This document shows, piece after piece, positions 17,596-24,137 of a stretch of DNA of 64,000 nt (positions are counted from its first letter, which is position 1; the number at the start of each line of letters is the position of its first letter). This DNA is from Luteimonas sp. J29 (GTDB lineage Bacteria > Pseudomonadota > Gammaproteobacteria > Xanthomonadales > Xanthomonadaceae): NCBI RefSeq assembly GCF_000472505.1, contig NZ_AWZR01000005.1, forward strand, positions 248,001-312,000, read 5' to 3'. Under the pieces are notes generated by a model. That model ran no database searches and was not told the DNA's origin. It saw nothing but the letters and a program-made list of their open reading frames with translations. A program made the translations under genes and the position numbers.

Positions 17596-17870
17596 CCGTT
17601 CTCGGGGAGCCAGCCGCACTCTTCCAGGGTGCGGCGGCGTTCCTCGGTGCTGTCGTGGGACGCGACCGCCTCGACGTGGGCGGTGAGCTGGCCGGCGCGG
17701 ATCCTGTAGCGCACCTGGGTCACCACGGCATACTCGTGGCCCTCCATCTCGTCGCGCAGGGCGGCCGGCACTTCGACAAACTCGCCCGCGCGCGGAACTG
17801 GCCCGTCGAGCGCGTGCTCCCGCACCGTGGTGCTGCCGTTGTGGCGGACGAAGTGCACGACCATGCTCAT
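17592..17870 (-). CDS. Hypothetical protein of the cI operon (92 aa)
   Basis: Starts MSMVVHFVRHNGSTTVREHA and has several predicted beta strands, like a small cytoplasmic beta-rich domain. The ATG overlaps the stop of the preceding secreted-protein gene. Lying downstream of cI and co-directional with it, it should be transcribed in the lysogen, where lambda carries rexAB. A role in superinfection exclusion or host benefit is inference from position. Confidence 0.6.
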   Translation of the reverse strand: MSMVVHFVRHNGSTTVREHALDGPVPRAGEFVEVPAALRDEMEGHEYAVVTQVRYRIRAGQLTAHVEAVASHDSTEERRRTLEECGWLPENG

Positions 17871-18208
17871 GGCGACGCCTCCGGGCTCTGGCGGCACACG
17901 TGGTTCACCAGCTCGAGCCGCAGCTCTTCAATGCCTTTGTCCGTGTCGCTGGCCAGCATGACGGAGGTGCCCGCCACCATGAAGGGCTTGAAGCCAACGT
18001 AGCCGCCGTAGGCGTTTTTCGCGTTCACTTCGCCGCAGACGATGACGCCCTGCTTGCCGGGGCGGACGAACACGTCCCGGTACTGCGCGCTGCCGGGGTC
18101 TCGCAGTTGGCGTTCCACGGCTGATTTCGCTTCCGCAATCGCTGCCTCGTCGTCCGCGGCGCTTGCGGCCATGCACACCCCGAGCAGCAGAACTCCTGTC
18201 CAGCGCAT
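17867..18208 (-). CDS. Secreted/periplasmic protein of the cI operon (113 aa)
   Basis: A signal peptide is evident (MRWTGVLLLGVCMAASA, cleavage probably after ASA), followed by a mature domain with RQLRDPGSAQYRDVFV and CGEVNAKNAYGGYVGF and a second Cys near the end, suggesting a disulfide. The LRDPxSAQ and CGEVNAKN pattern occurs, to my recollection, in small exported proteins of Xanthomonadaceae and relatives. The start has a strong purine-rich SD (gggagaagggg). Located 18 bp downstream of cI, it is a candidate lysogenic conversion product exported to the periplasm. Confidence 0.7.
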   Translation of the reverse strand: MRWTGVLLLGVCMAASAADDEAAIAEAKSAVERQLRDPGSAQYRDVFVRPGKQGVIVCGEVNAKNAYGGYVGFKPFMVAGTSVMLASDTDKGIEELRLELVNHVCRQSPEASP

Positions 18209-18226
18209 CCCCTTCTCCCTTTCGTG

Positions 18227-18874
18227 TCAGTCTTCCCAACTGCCAATCCAGCGCACCCGCCCGATCACTTCGAAATCTTGGTCGAACTCGATCGGCACGG
18301 GCTTGCGCCACTTCGGGTCGCTGGTGTTGTCGCTCACCAGGAACCATTGATCGCCGTACTGGTGCAGCCGCTTCACGTAGAAGCCGCCGTGGTGGCGCAC
18401 CACGTAGATGCCGCCATCCCGGGGCTTGGTGTCATCGGTATCGAACAGCAGGGCGTCGCCATGGTGAATGCGCGGCTCCATGCTGTCGCCGCTGGCGTAG
18501 AAGATGCTCAGCTTGCGGGCGAAGAGCCCCTTCCGGCGCAGGCTGCTCGCCTTGAACTTCAGGCTGTGGGTCTCGGCGTACTCCTCCGGCGTCATGCCGT
18601 CGCCGGCGGCAACTTGCTGGCCGTAGGCGGTTATGTCCGCCCAGTTGCCATCGGTGTCCGGTTCTTTCGGTCCTTTGCCCGTCTCTAGCCACTCGACGCG
18701 ACGGTGTAGCGCCTTGGCTAGGGAGTGAAGGGACTGCCCCTTCTTGGTATAGCCGAGCTCGAGGTCGCTTATCGCAGTAGGCGACATGCCGGCGCGCGCC
18801 GCCAGCTGAGCGCGGCTCCACCCGTACGACTCTCGTTCCTCACGAACCCGTTGTCCGATGGTCTTCCCGTCCAT
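18227..18874 (-). CDS. cI: CI-like prophage repressor (HTH + S24/LexA peptidase)
   Basis: Maintains lysogeny by binding the operators on both sides. The 215 residues hold an N-terminal XRE helix-turn-helix (WSRAQLAARAGMSPTAISDLE, residues 19-39) and a C-terminal S24 peptidase with SGDSMEP (nucleophile Ser131) and YVKRL (general base Lys168). QVAAGDG offers an Ala90-Gly91 self-cleavage site, so RecA-stimulated autocleavage and SOS induction are expected. The protein ends GRVRWIGSWED, a string nearly repeated in a remnant at 50.6 kb. ATG chosen at MDGKTIGQ, just downstream of operator OR2; the longer frame would run through the operators. Confidence 0.92.
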   Translation of the reverse strand: MDGKTIGQRVREERESYGWSRAQLAARAGMSPTAISDLELGYTKKGQSLHSLAKALHRRVEWLETGKGPKEPDTDGNWADITAYGQQVAAGDGMTPEEYAETHSLKFKASSLRRKGLFARKLSIFYASGDSMEPRIHHGDALLFDTDDTKPRDGGIYVVRHHGGFYVKRLHQYGDQWFLVSDNTSDPKWRKPVPIEFDQDFEVIGRVRWIGSWED

Positions 18875-18886
18875 GGAGGAATTGAA

Positions 18887-18898
18887 ACGGGAACCCGT
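18887..18898. promoter_or_regulatory. Operator OR2 (ACGGGAACCCGT)
   Basis: Dyad matching the ACGG-N4-CCGT consensus, 13 bp upstream of the cI start codon and upstream of the PR -35. Its place fits autoregulation of the cI promoter. Confidence 0.7.
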
Positions 18899-18910
18899 AA
18901 CGGAGGGCCG

Positions 18911-18940
18911 TTGACAATGATCAACGGATATCCGTAGGAT
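18911..18940 (+). promoter_or_regulatory. Early rightward promoter (PR)
   Basis: TTGACA (18911-18916), an 18-bp spacer and TAGGAT (18935-18940). The spacer contains operator OR1, so CI or Cro should occlude it. Transcription would start near 18947, right at the preferred cro ATG, implying a leaderless or nearly leaderless message. Confidence 0.7.
18924..18935. promoter_or_regulatory. Operator OR1 (ACGGATATCCGT)
   Basis: A perfect 12-bp palindrome and the most symmetric of the four operators, inside the PR spacer. The symmetry suggests it is the strongest site. Confidence 0.75.
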
Positions 18941-18947
18941 GCTGGGC

Positions 18948-19184
18948 ATGAGCATATGGGCCACCATCGTTTGCGATCTGGAGGGGCAGGGCTGGTCCCT
19001 GACCGAGCTGGGCAAGGCCATCGGGCTATCGCCCCAGGCCGTCAGCGACATCAAGCAGGGCCGCACCAAGGCCCCCAGCGGCATGGCCGCTGTCCGCCTG
19101 CACGAGATCCACCAGCGGATCGTGCAGCCCGCAGCCAACGACGACACCGCCCCAACCGAGGGCGAGGGCACGGGCAATGGCTGA
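18948..19184 (+). CDS. cro: Cro-like repressor (78 aa)
   Basis: First gene of the rightward early operon, divergent from cI. Residues 16-40 (SLTELGKAIGLSPQAVSDIK) form a Cro/CI-type helix-turn-helix; the tail is acidic and disordered. Two ATGs are in frame. The one at 18939 overlaps the PR -10 and could not lie in the transcript, so 18948 is chosen, giving MSIWATIVCDLEGQG. Cro proteins bind the same operators as CI and favour lytic growth. Confidence 0.8.
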   Translation: MSIWATIVCDLEGQGWSLTELGKAIGLSPQAVSDIKQGRTKAPSGMAAVRLHEIHQRIVQPAANDDTAPTEGEGTGNG

Positions 19185-19204
19185 GGGCGGCGAGCAGGTG
19201 GTGA

Positions 19205-19504
19205 TCAACCTGATCCGGGAAGGAAAGGACCGGATCCGGGAGGCGCTGGACCGTTCGGGTTGGTACCGGCGATCGAGCGCCACGAGTCCAGGAAGTCTTG
19301 GGCCGACTCGGCCATCGCTGCAATGTCTGGGTTGGGGTGAGCTCCCAGGTGGTCCAGGCAGAGGACGGCCTGCATGAGCTTGTCCAGGCTCTCCCAGAAC
19401 GGCTGGTTGTCGCGCTGCTCGCGCAGAAGTGCCAGCAGCGCCACCTCCATCGCCAAGGTCTTCGCGGCCAGCAGCTGGCTGGTCGGCAAGTCGGGTTGTG
19501 CCAT
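19205..19504 (-). CDS. Hypothetical protein against the early operon (99 aa)
   Basis: Minus-strand gene between cro and the CII-like gene, with a clear ggagg five bases before the ATG. It encodes MAQPDLPTSQLLAAKTLAME, a helical body and a Pro/Gly-rich tail. Because it opposes the rightward transcript it would be expressed mainly in the lysogen, or act as antisense RNA to the early operon. No family recognised. No promoter is obvious upstream. Confidence 0.5.
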   Translation of the reverse strand: MAQPDLPTSQLLAAKTLAMEVALLALLREQRDNQPFWESLDKLMQAVLCLDHLGAHPNPDIAAMAESAQDFLDSWRSIAGTNPNGPAPPGSGPFLPGSG

Positions 19505-19687
19505 GTCCGCCTCCGGTGTCGGGTTGGGGTTCAAGCGCCTGCCAGCCTACATCGGGGGCGGGCGCCATCCGGAAGAAGACGGCGGCCACGCGCGTGCGCC
19601 GGCCGTCCTGGATTTCCCACAGGGGGGGAAGCGTCGTGTCGCTGCAAGTGACTGTGTCCATGAAAAAATTTTGGCCGGTGGGAGTCT

Positions 19688-19712
19688 CTCAACTCCACTC
19701 AACTCGGTTGAG
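19688..19712. promoter_or_regulatory. CTCAAC repeats upstream of the CII-like gene
   Basis: CTCAAC occurs at 19688 and 19698 (10 bp apart, one helical turn), and the second copy pairs with GTTGAG at 19707-19712 in a CTCAAC-tcg-GTTGAG inverted repeat. It ends 5 bp before the ATG at 19718. The helical spacing suggests a protein binding site, perhaps autoregulatory; a short RNA hairpin hiding the ribosome site is the alternative. Confidence 0.5.
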
Positions 19713-19717
19713 CGGCG

Positions 19718-20101
19718 ATGAGTAGCCAGCTGGCGATGCCGCTGCCGCTGCGGCCGGAAGAGGTGGTGCGGGAGAAGACGCTGGGCGACGCGATCGCCCT
19801 GTGCGCCAAGGCCGGCGGGTACGCCCTCGACAAGACGCTGCAGCTGGAGCTGGAGGTGGACAAGGCCCAGTTCTCGCGCTGGATGTCCGGCACCGAGGGC
19901 ATCGTGTGGCCCAAGCTGGACCGGCTGATGACCACCTGCGGCAACGACGCGCCGCTGCTGTGGATGCTGCACCAGCGCAACTACGACCTGCACAGCCTGC
20001 GCCACCAGGAGACCGAGGTGGAGCGCCAGAACCGTCTGCTGCGGGAGGAAGTGGCGGCCCTGCGCCGCGTGCTGCAGGCGGGAGTGGCCAACGATGCCTG
20101 A
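19718..20101 (+). CDS. Phage CII-like regulatory protein (127 aa)
   Basis: Resembles the phage CII/CP76 regulatory family: an N-terminal helical DNA-binding region (TLGDAIALCAKAGGYALDK, then LELEVDKAQFSRWMSG, about residues 22-65), a middle segment and a C-terminal leucine-zipper-like coiled coil (EVERQNRLLREEVAALRRVL). Such proteins activate lysogeny promoters. The ATG is preceded by the CTCAAC repeats. It overlaps the next gene by 8 bp. Confidence 0.75.
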   Translation: MSSQLAMPLPLRPEEVVREKTLGDAIALCAKAGGYALDKTLQLELEVDKAQFSRWMSGTEGIVWPKLDRLMTTCGNDAPLLWMLHQRNYDLHSLRHQETEVERQNRLLREEVAALRRVLQAGVANDA

Positions 20102-20330
20102 CGCCATGGACGCCGTGCAGGCCGACGTCGACGCGCGCGTCGAGGACGCGCTGCGCCGCCACCGCGCCACCGTGCGCGAGCGGCCGGAAGGGCTGACCCA
20201 TTGCGAGGTTCTCGACTGCCGAGAGCCGATCGAGGAGGCGAGGCGATTGCTGGGCGCACGCCTGTGTTCCGACTGCCAGCGCGAGGAAGACATTCGCGCG
20301 GCCCAGTTCGCACCCGGGAGGGGACGGTGA
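20094..20330 (+). CDS. TraR/DksA-type C4 zinc finger protein (78 aa)
   Basis: Four cysteines arranged as CEVLDC and CSDC, flanking EPIEEARRLLGARL, match the short TraR/DksA zinc finger family of phages and plasmids. Known members bind the RNA polymerase secondary channel and mimic DksA with ppGpp. Here it could shift host transcription during early infection. It starts within the end of the CII-like gene. Confidence 0.85.
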   Translation: MPDAMDAVQADVDARVEDALRRHRATVRERPEGLTHCEVLDCREPIEEARRLLGARLCSDCQREEDIRAAQFAPGRGR

Positions 20331-20333
20331 CCA

Positions 20334-20540
20334 ATGTTCACGAGACGATGCCACCAACGGGTGACGCATCGACCGCCGAACGCGGCGACGCGCCGCGCCA
20401 TGGACCAGGTGCTCGGCGCGCTGGCGGCTCCGCCGCCGGCGATGTCGGCGGACGAGGCCATGGCCGAGCGCGAGCGTCTGCGGCTCGAGACGGAGTCGCA
20501 TCGGCGGCGGCAGGGAGTGTTGAGGCTGAGCGGCACGTGA
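20334..20540 (+). CDS. Small hypothetical protein (68 aa)
   Basis: Starts MFTRRCHQRVTHRPPNAATR; the second half (DEAMAERERLRLETESHRRR) is a charged helix. The ATG is 3 bp after the previous stop with gggagggg upstream, and its stop overlaps the next ATG (TGATG). No known family. Confidence 0.5.
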   Translation: MFTRRCHQRVTHRPPNAATRRAMDQVLGALAAPPPAMSADEAMAERERLRLETESHRRRQGVLRLSGT

Positions 20541-20707
20541 TGCGCCGGCGGTCCTTCAAGCAGCTGGTCGCCGACTACCAGGCGATGCCAGGTGGCGACC
20601 TCAACCGCGAGATCGCCTACATGAGCGAGATCATCCCAGTGCTGCTGAAGCATCGCGCAGCGGCGCTCACTGCGCGCCGTCGTCAACGGCGGACTCCGCG
20701 CGCGTGA
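20540..20707 (+). CDS. Small basic hypothetical protein (55 aa)
   Basis: Starts MRRRSFKQLVADYQAMPGGD and ends in an Arg-rich tail (ALTARRRQRRTPRA), suggesting nucleic-acid contact. Coupled by TGATG overlaps to the genes on both sides. Function unknown. Confidence 0.5.
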   Translation: MRRRSFKQLVADYQAMPGGDLNREIAYMSEIIPVLLKHRAAALTARRRQRRTPRA

Positions 20708-20889
20708 TGGCTGCGCGATCCCCGCACCCCTTGGCGGGTGGAAGTCGGCCCGCGGTTCCGCGGGTTACTGAGCTGCGTCGATCGGAAGGCTCGATCGATG
20801 GGGCCGGTCGCGGGTCCTCCTGGCGGCCCCCGCACGAGGGTAATTCGGACCCCGCGCAGAGGGTAGTTAGCGAGGTCGCGGGTTACTGA
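20707..20889 (+). CDS. Possible small protein (60 aa) coupled to the primase gene
   Basis: Opens with a TGATG overlap like its neighbours and stops one base before the primase ATG, which has no good SD of its own. That spacing argues for translational coupling. The composition (MAARSPHPLAGGSRPAVPRV and onward) looks unfolded and could equally be noncoding leader. Kept at low confidence. Confidence 0.35.
   Translation: MAARSPHPLAGGSRPAVPRVTELRRSEGSIDGAGRGSSWRPPHEGNSDPAQRVVSEVAGY
20759..20771 (+). repeat. 13-bp direct repeat ahead of the primase gene
   Basis: cgcgggttactga occurs here and at 20877-20889. The first copy follows a cccgcgg-tt-ccgcggg hairpin (20749-20764); the second ends one base before the primase ATG. 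Both copies end in TGA in the same frame spacing, so one may be the trace of a small duplication, or both may bind a protein. Confidence 0.5.
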
Positions 20890-20890
20890 A

Positions 20891-23224
20891 ATGGCCGCCT
20901 CGAACTACGACGACGTCGTCCGCCAGCTCACCGAGGCAGGCCTGATCCTCCCTCGCGGGGGGCTCGAGGTCGGCACCGGGCGCACCGTCCGCTGCCTGGT
21001 CGAAAATGGCGGCCGGGAGAAGCGCGGGTGGTATCGCCTGCACGAGCTCCCGTCCACCTCGAACCCTGGCGACTTCATCATCGTCGGCAGCTTCGGCATC
21101 TGGCGCGGGAACGACCCGAACAGCCGGAAGGTGGAGCTGTCGAAGCGTGACCCGCTCACCGCCGAGCAGACGGCCGCGCTCAAGCGCCGCCTGGCCGAGG
21201 ACCGCAAGCGAATCGAGCGCGAGCGCGCCCGGGAAGCGGCGCGAGCCGCGGCCACCGCGGCGAAGGTCTGGGCGAAGCTGCTGCCCGAGGGCGAGTCGCC
21301 CTACCTCAAGGCGAAGGGCGTCGGCGCCCACGGTCTCAAGTTCACGAAGCACGGCACAGCCGTGCTGCCGCTGGTCGACACGGTCGGCAAGATCCACGGC
21401 CTGCAGTTCCTGCGCACCGCCGCCCAGGCTAAGGAGGGGCGGCGACCGGCAAAGGAGTTCTGGCCGGTGGGCGTGGCGAAGAAGGGCCACTTCCACCTGC
21501 TCGGTCACCAGCCGCACTGGATCGTCCTGGTCGCGGAGGGGTATGCCACGGCCGCGTCGCTGTACGAAGCGACCGGCTTCCCGGTGGCGGTGGCCTTCGA
21601 CGCCGGCAACCTGCTCCCTGTCGCCGAGGCGCTGCGCCGCCGCTACAAGCAGGCGCGGATCCTCGTCTGCGCCGACGACGACTGCTTCACCGACGGCAAT
21701 CCCGGCGTGACCGCCGCGAGCGCGGCCGCCATGGCTGTGAGCGGAGCCTGGCTCGCGCCGAAGTTCGCCGACGAGGCCGCGCGCCAAGCGCGGTACGCCG
21801 CGAACGGGCACAAGCTGACCGACTTCAACGACCTCCACGCGCTGGAAGGCGTCGCCGCGGTGGGTGCGCAGGTCCGTGCCCGCCTCTCGGAATTGCGCTG
21901 GGACCCACCGCAATTGCGCGCGGTCTCTTCCTCCGCAGCCGGGGAGGGGGGCGATCGCCTGCGCGTGATCCAGGACCTCGACACGCTGCTCGAGCGGTAT
22001 GCCACGGTGTACGGCAGCAACGGCGGCGTGTTCGATCGGGATGAGCACGCGCTGGTGGCGGAGCAGGACGTCCGGCGCGTGACCATCCGCTCTGACCTGT
22101 TCAGGTCCTGGATGGAGCATCCCGACCGCGCGATCGTCCGCATGGACGAGGTCGGCTTCGATCCGGCGGAAAGCGACCCCAGGATCACCTGCAACCTTTG
22201 GGGCGGCTGGCCCACCATGCCGAGGAAGGGCAAGTGCGACCTGCTGCTCGAGCTGCTGCAGTACATGTGCAGCGGCGAGCGCAACAGCCGCGAGCTCTAC
22301 GACTGGGTGCTCAAGTGGGTCGCGTACCCGATCCAGCACCCCGGCGCGAAGATGAAGACCACCATCGTCGTGCATGGCCCGCAGGGCACCGGCAAGAACC
22401 TGTTCTTCGAGACGGTGATGGCGATCTACGGCAAGTACGGCCGGATCCTCGACCAGGACGCGCTCACCGACAAGCACAACGACTGGGCCAGCCGGAAGCT
22501 GTTCCTGATCGCGGACGAAGTGGTCGCGCAGGCGCACAGATTCGAGGTCAAGAACAAGCTCAAGACGTTGATCACCGGCACGTGGATCCGGATCAACCCG
22601 AAGCACATCGCTGCCTACGACGAAGCGAACCACGTCAACCTGGTCTTCCTGTCCAACGAGTCCATGCCGGTCGTGCTCGAGGAAGACGACCGCCGGCACT
22701 GCATCATCTGGACGCCGCCGAAGAAGCCGCCCGAGTTCTACGCCGCGCTGCTGCGCGAGATCGAAGAGGGTGGGGCGGCGGCGCTGCACGAGTACCTGCT
22801 CCACCTCGACCTGGGCGACTTCAACCCGGGCACGCCGCCGCCGGAGACGGAGGCCAAGCGCGAGCTCATCGACCTGGCGCAGGATAGCCCGGTCGAGTTC
22901 GTCGATGCGCTCTACCGCAGCGACATCGAGTACCTGCGTCCGGTCCCCGGTTTCAGCGCTACTTGGTACGACTGCTACAAGATCTGGTGCACGCGGGTAG
23001 GGGTCAAGCCGGCGAGCCTGAAGCGTTTCGTCGACGCCCTGCGCCGCCGCCGCGGGATCGACTCCAAGCCCGAGCGGTACACGGCTGGGCAGGGGATGAA
23101 GGCGCAGCGGATGATCACCTTCGGCCTTGAGCCCCCGGAAGGACAGTCCAGGCAGGAGTGGCTAGGTGCGCAGATCGAGTCGTTCACCACCATGGTGAAG
23201 GACTTCCGAGGGACGCAGCTGTGA
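20891..23224 (+). CDS. Phage primase-helicase (TOPRIM + P4-type helicase)
   Basis: Bifunctional replication protein of 777 residues. After an N-terminal region and a charged linker (about 95-125), a TOPRIM primase domain has VLVAEGYATAASLYEATG near residue 214 and VCADDD near 260. A superfamily 3/D5-like helicase domain follows with Walker A GPQGTGKN (Lys502) and Walker B-type LIADEV near 540. The C-terminal 110 residues (about 665-777) form a winged-helix-like unit with PGFSATWYDCYKIWC and SLKRFVDAL, which reappears as a separate gene at 23538. It should lay primers and unwind the phage origin. It is the only replication enzyme seen, so host polymerase must be used. Confidence 0.92.
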   Translation: MAASNYDDVVRQLTEAGLILPRGGLEVGTGRTVRCLVENGGREKRGWYRLHELPSTSNPGDFIIVGSFGIWRGNDPNSRKVELSKRDPLTAEQTAALKRRLAEDRKRIERERAREAARAAATAAKVWAKLLPEGESPYLKAKGVGAHGLKFTKHGTAVLPLVDTVGKIHGLQFLRTAAQAKEGRRPAKEFWPVGVAKKGHFHLLGHQPHWIVLVAEGYATAASLYEATGFPVAVAFDAGNLLPVAEALRRRYKQARILVCADDDCFTDGNPGVTAASAAAMAVSGAWLAPKFADEAARQARYAANGHKLTDFNDLHALEGVAAVGAQVRARLSELRWDPPQLRAVSSSAAGEGGDRLRVIQDLDTLLERYATVYGSNGGVFDRDEHALVAEQDVRRVTIRSDLFRSWMEHPDRAIVRMDEVGFDPAESDPRITCNLWGGWPTMPRKGKCDLLLELLQYMCSGERNSRELYDWVLKWVAYPIQHPGAKMKTTIVVHGPQGTGKNLFFETVMAIYGKYGRILDQDALTDKHNDWASRKLFLIADEVVAQAHRFEVKNKLKTLITGTWIRINPKHIAAYDEANHVNLVFLSNESMPVVLEEDDRRHCIIWTPPKKPPEFYAALLREIEEGGAAALHEYLLHLDLGDFNPGTPPPETEAKRELIDLAQDSPVEFVDALYRSDIEYLRPVPGFSATWYDCYKIWCTRVGVKPASLKRFVDALRRRRGIDSKPERYTAGQGMKAQRMITFGLEPPEGQSRQEWLGAQIESFTTMVKDFRGTQL

Positions 23225-23234
23225 CCGGCGTCCA

Positions 23235-23475
23235 TGCAACGCCAATTTGCCGTTGCAGCGACGCCTTGTGCAACGCCAGAAATGGCGTAACCACGCCGTT
23301 GCAACGCGTGCAACGGCAAATCGGCCTCACGTGTGTGCGCGAGACGCCGCGCCCCCAGAGCGCCCGCGCGCGCATATGCGCGCGCGTAGGGCATCGCGTT
23401 GCAGGCGTTGCAGGCGTTGCAGGCCCGTACCTGCGCCATTCCGCGCTTCGCGTTCCCGTTGCACCAGGCGTTGCA
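23235..23475. repeat. TGCAAC repeat region with a 22-bp palindrome: putative origin
   Basis: Eleven TGCAAC/GTTGCA hexamers (at 23235, 23252, 23269, 23298, 23300, 23309, 23398, 23407, 23416, 23458 and 23470) lie in 240 bp, three of them at exact 9-bp spacing (gttgcaggc). Between the clusters is a perfect 22-bp palindrome at 23365-23386, alternating CG around CATATG and prone to cruciform or Z-DNA. The gap 23225-23537 holds no gene. Repeats next to a primase-helicase gene suggest an iteron-type origin; this is inference. Confidence 0.6.
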
Positions 23476-23537
23476 CGCGGCTCGTTGCCGTCGCGCGCGC
23501 GATTTCCACTGTCCTAGACCAGAAAAAGGAGAGGAAG

Positions 23538-24134
23538 ATGACCGGTCCACATCAGCGCTGCAGCGATCCGTACATGAAGGCCGACCTGGCAGTCGCCGCG
23601 CAGCGCATGTTCAATGCCGCCCTGCGCACGGCCCGGGCGTCTCGCATCGCGCCTGCTCAGGCGCTCCGGGTCGCGAACGATTTCGTCGTCCGGCAGCTTG
23701 GCTTCGACTGGATCTCAGAGCTGGGTATCGCAGCGGAACTGGAAGAGCTGGCGCCGGCCCACGAGCCGGTCACGATCACCGGGCGGGCCTCCAGCGTCGC
23801 CGAGTTCATGGAAGCCCTGTTGGCCGGCGAACTGGCACCGCTGAAGCCCATGCCGGGGCTCACCACGGCCTGGTATGGCGCTTACACCGCCTGGTGCTCG
23901 CGCTCAGGGAAGCGGGCGGCCCCACTCAAGCGCTTCGTCTACGAACTGGACCACAGCTACTCCTTCCGTACGGCGCGCAAGGGCCTGCGCGAGGCGGGAG
24001 TGCGCAGCCACCCGAAAAGCGTGCTGTGCTTCGGGATCGAGGCGCCGCGCGGTGTCCTGGAGTCAGAGTGGCTGGCCGACCAGGTGCGCAGCAGCTGCGA
24101 GCTGTTCGCGGCGGCCGGGTTGCGGATGAACTGA
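23538..24134 (+). CDS. Stand-alone homologue of the primase-helicase C-terminal domain (198 aa)
   Basis: A strong SD (aaaggagaggaag) precedes MTGPHQRCSDPYMKADLAVA. Residues about 95-198 parallel the end of the primase-helicase: PGLTTAWYGAYTAWC against PGFSATWYDCYKIWC, PLKRFVYEL against SLKRFVDAL, and CFGIEAP against TFGLEPP. The N-terminal half is helical and unassigned. It starts just after the putative origin, so it may bind the origin repeats or partner the primase-helicase. Origin by duplication is inference from the shared motifs. Confidence 0.75.
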   Translation: MTGPHQRCSDPYMKADLAVAAQRMFNAALRTARASRIAPAQALRVANDFVVRQLGFDWISELGIAAELEELAPAHEPVTITGRASSVAEFMEALLAGELAPLKPMPGLTTAWYGAYTAWCSRSGKRAAPLKRFVYELDHSYSFRTARKGLREAGVRSHPKSVLCFGIEAPRGVLESEWLADQVRSSCELFAAAGLRMN

Positions 24135-24137
24135 CAG

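Noticed and set aside
19177..19377. Plus-strand frame starting MAEGGEQVVINLIREGKD after cro
   Set aside because: It overlaps the cro end with ATG, but its second half is Gly/Pro/Ser filler lying opposite the better-supported minus-strand gene.
23235..23475. TGCAAC repeats as a CRISPR array
   Set aside because: Repeat units are only 6-9 bp, spacing is irregular, and no cas genes exist nearby.
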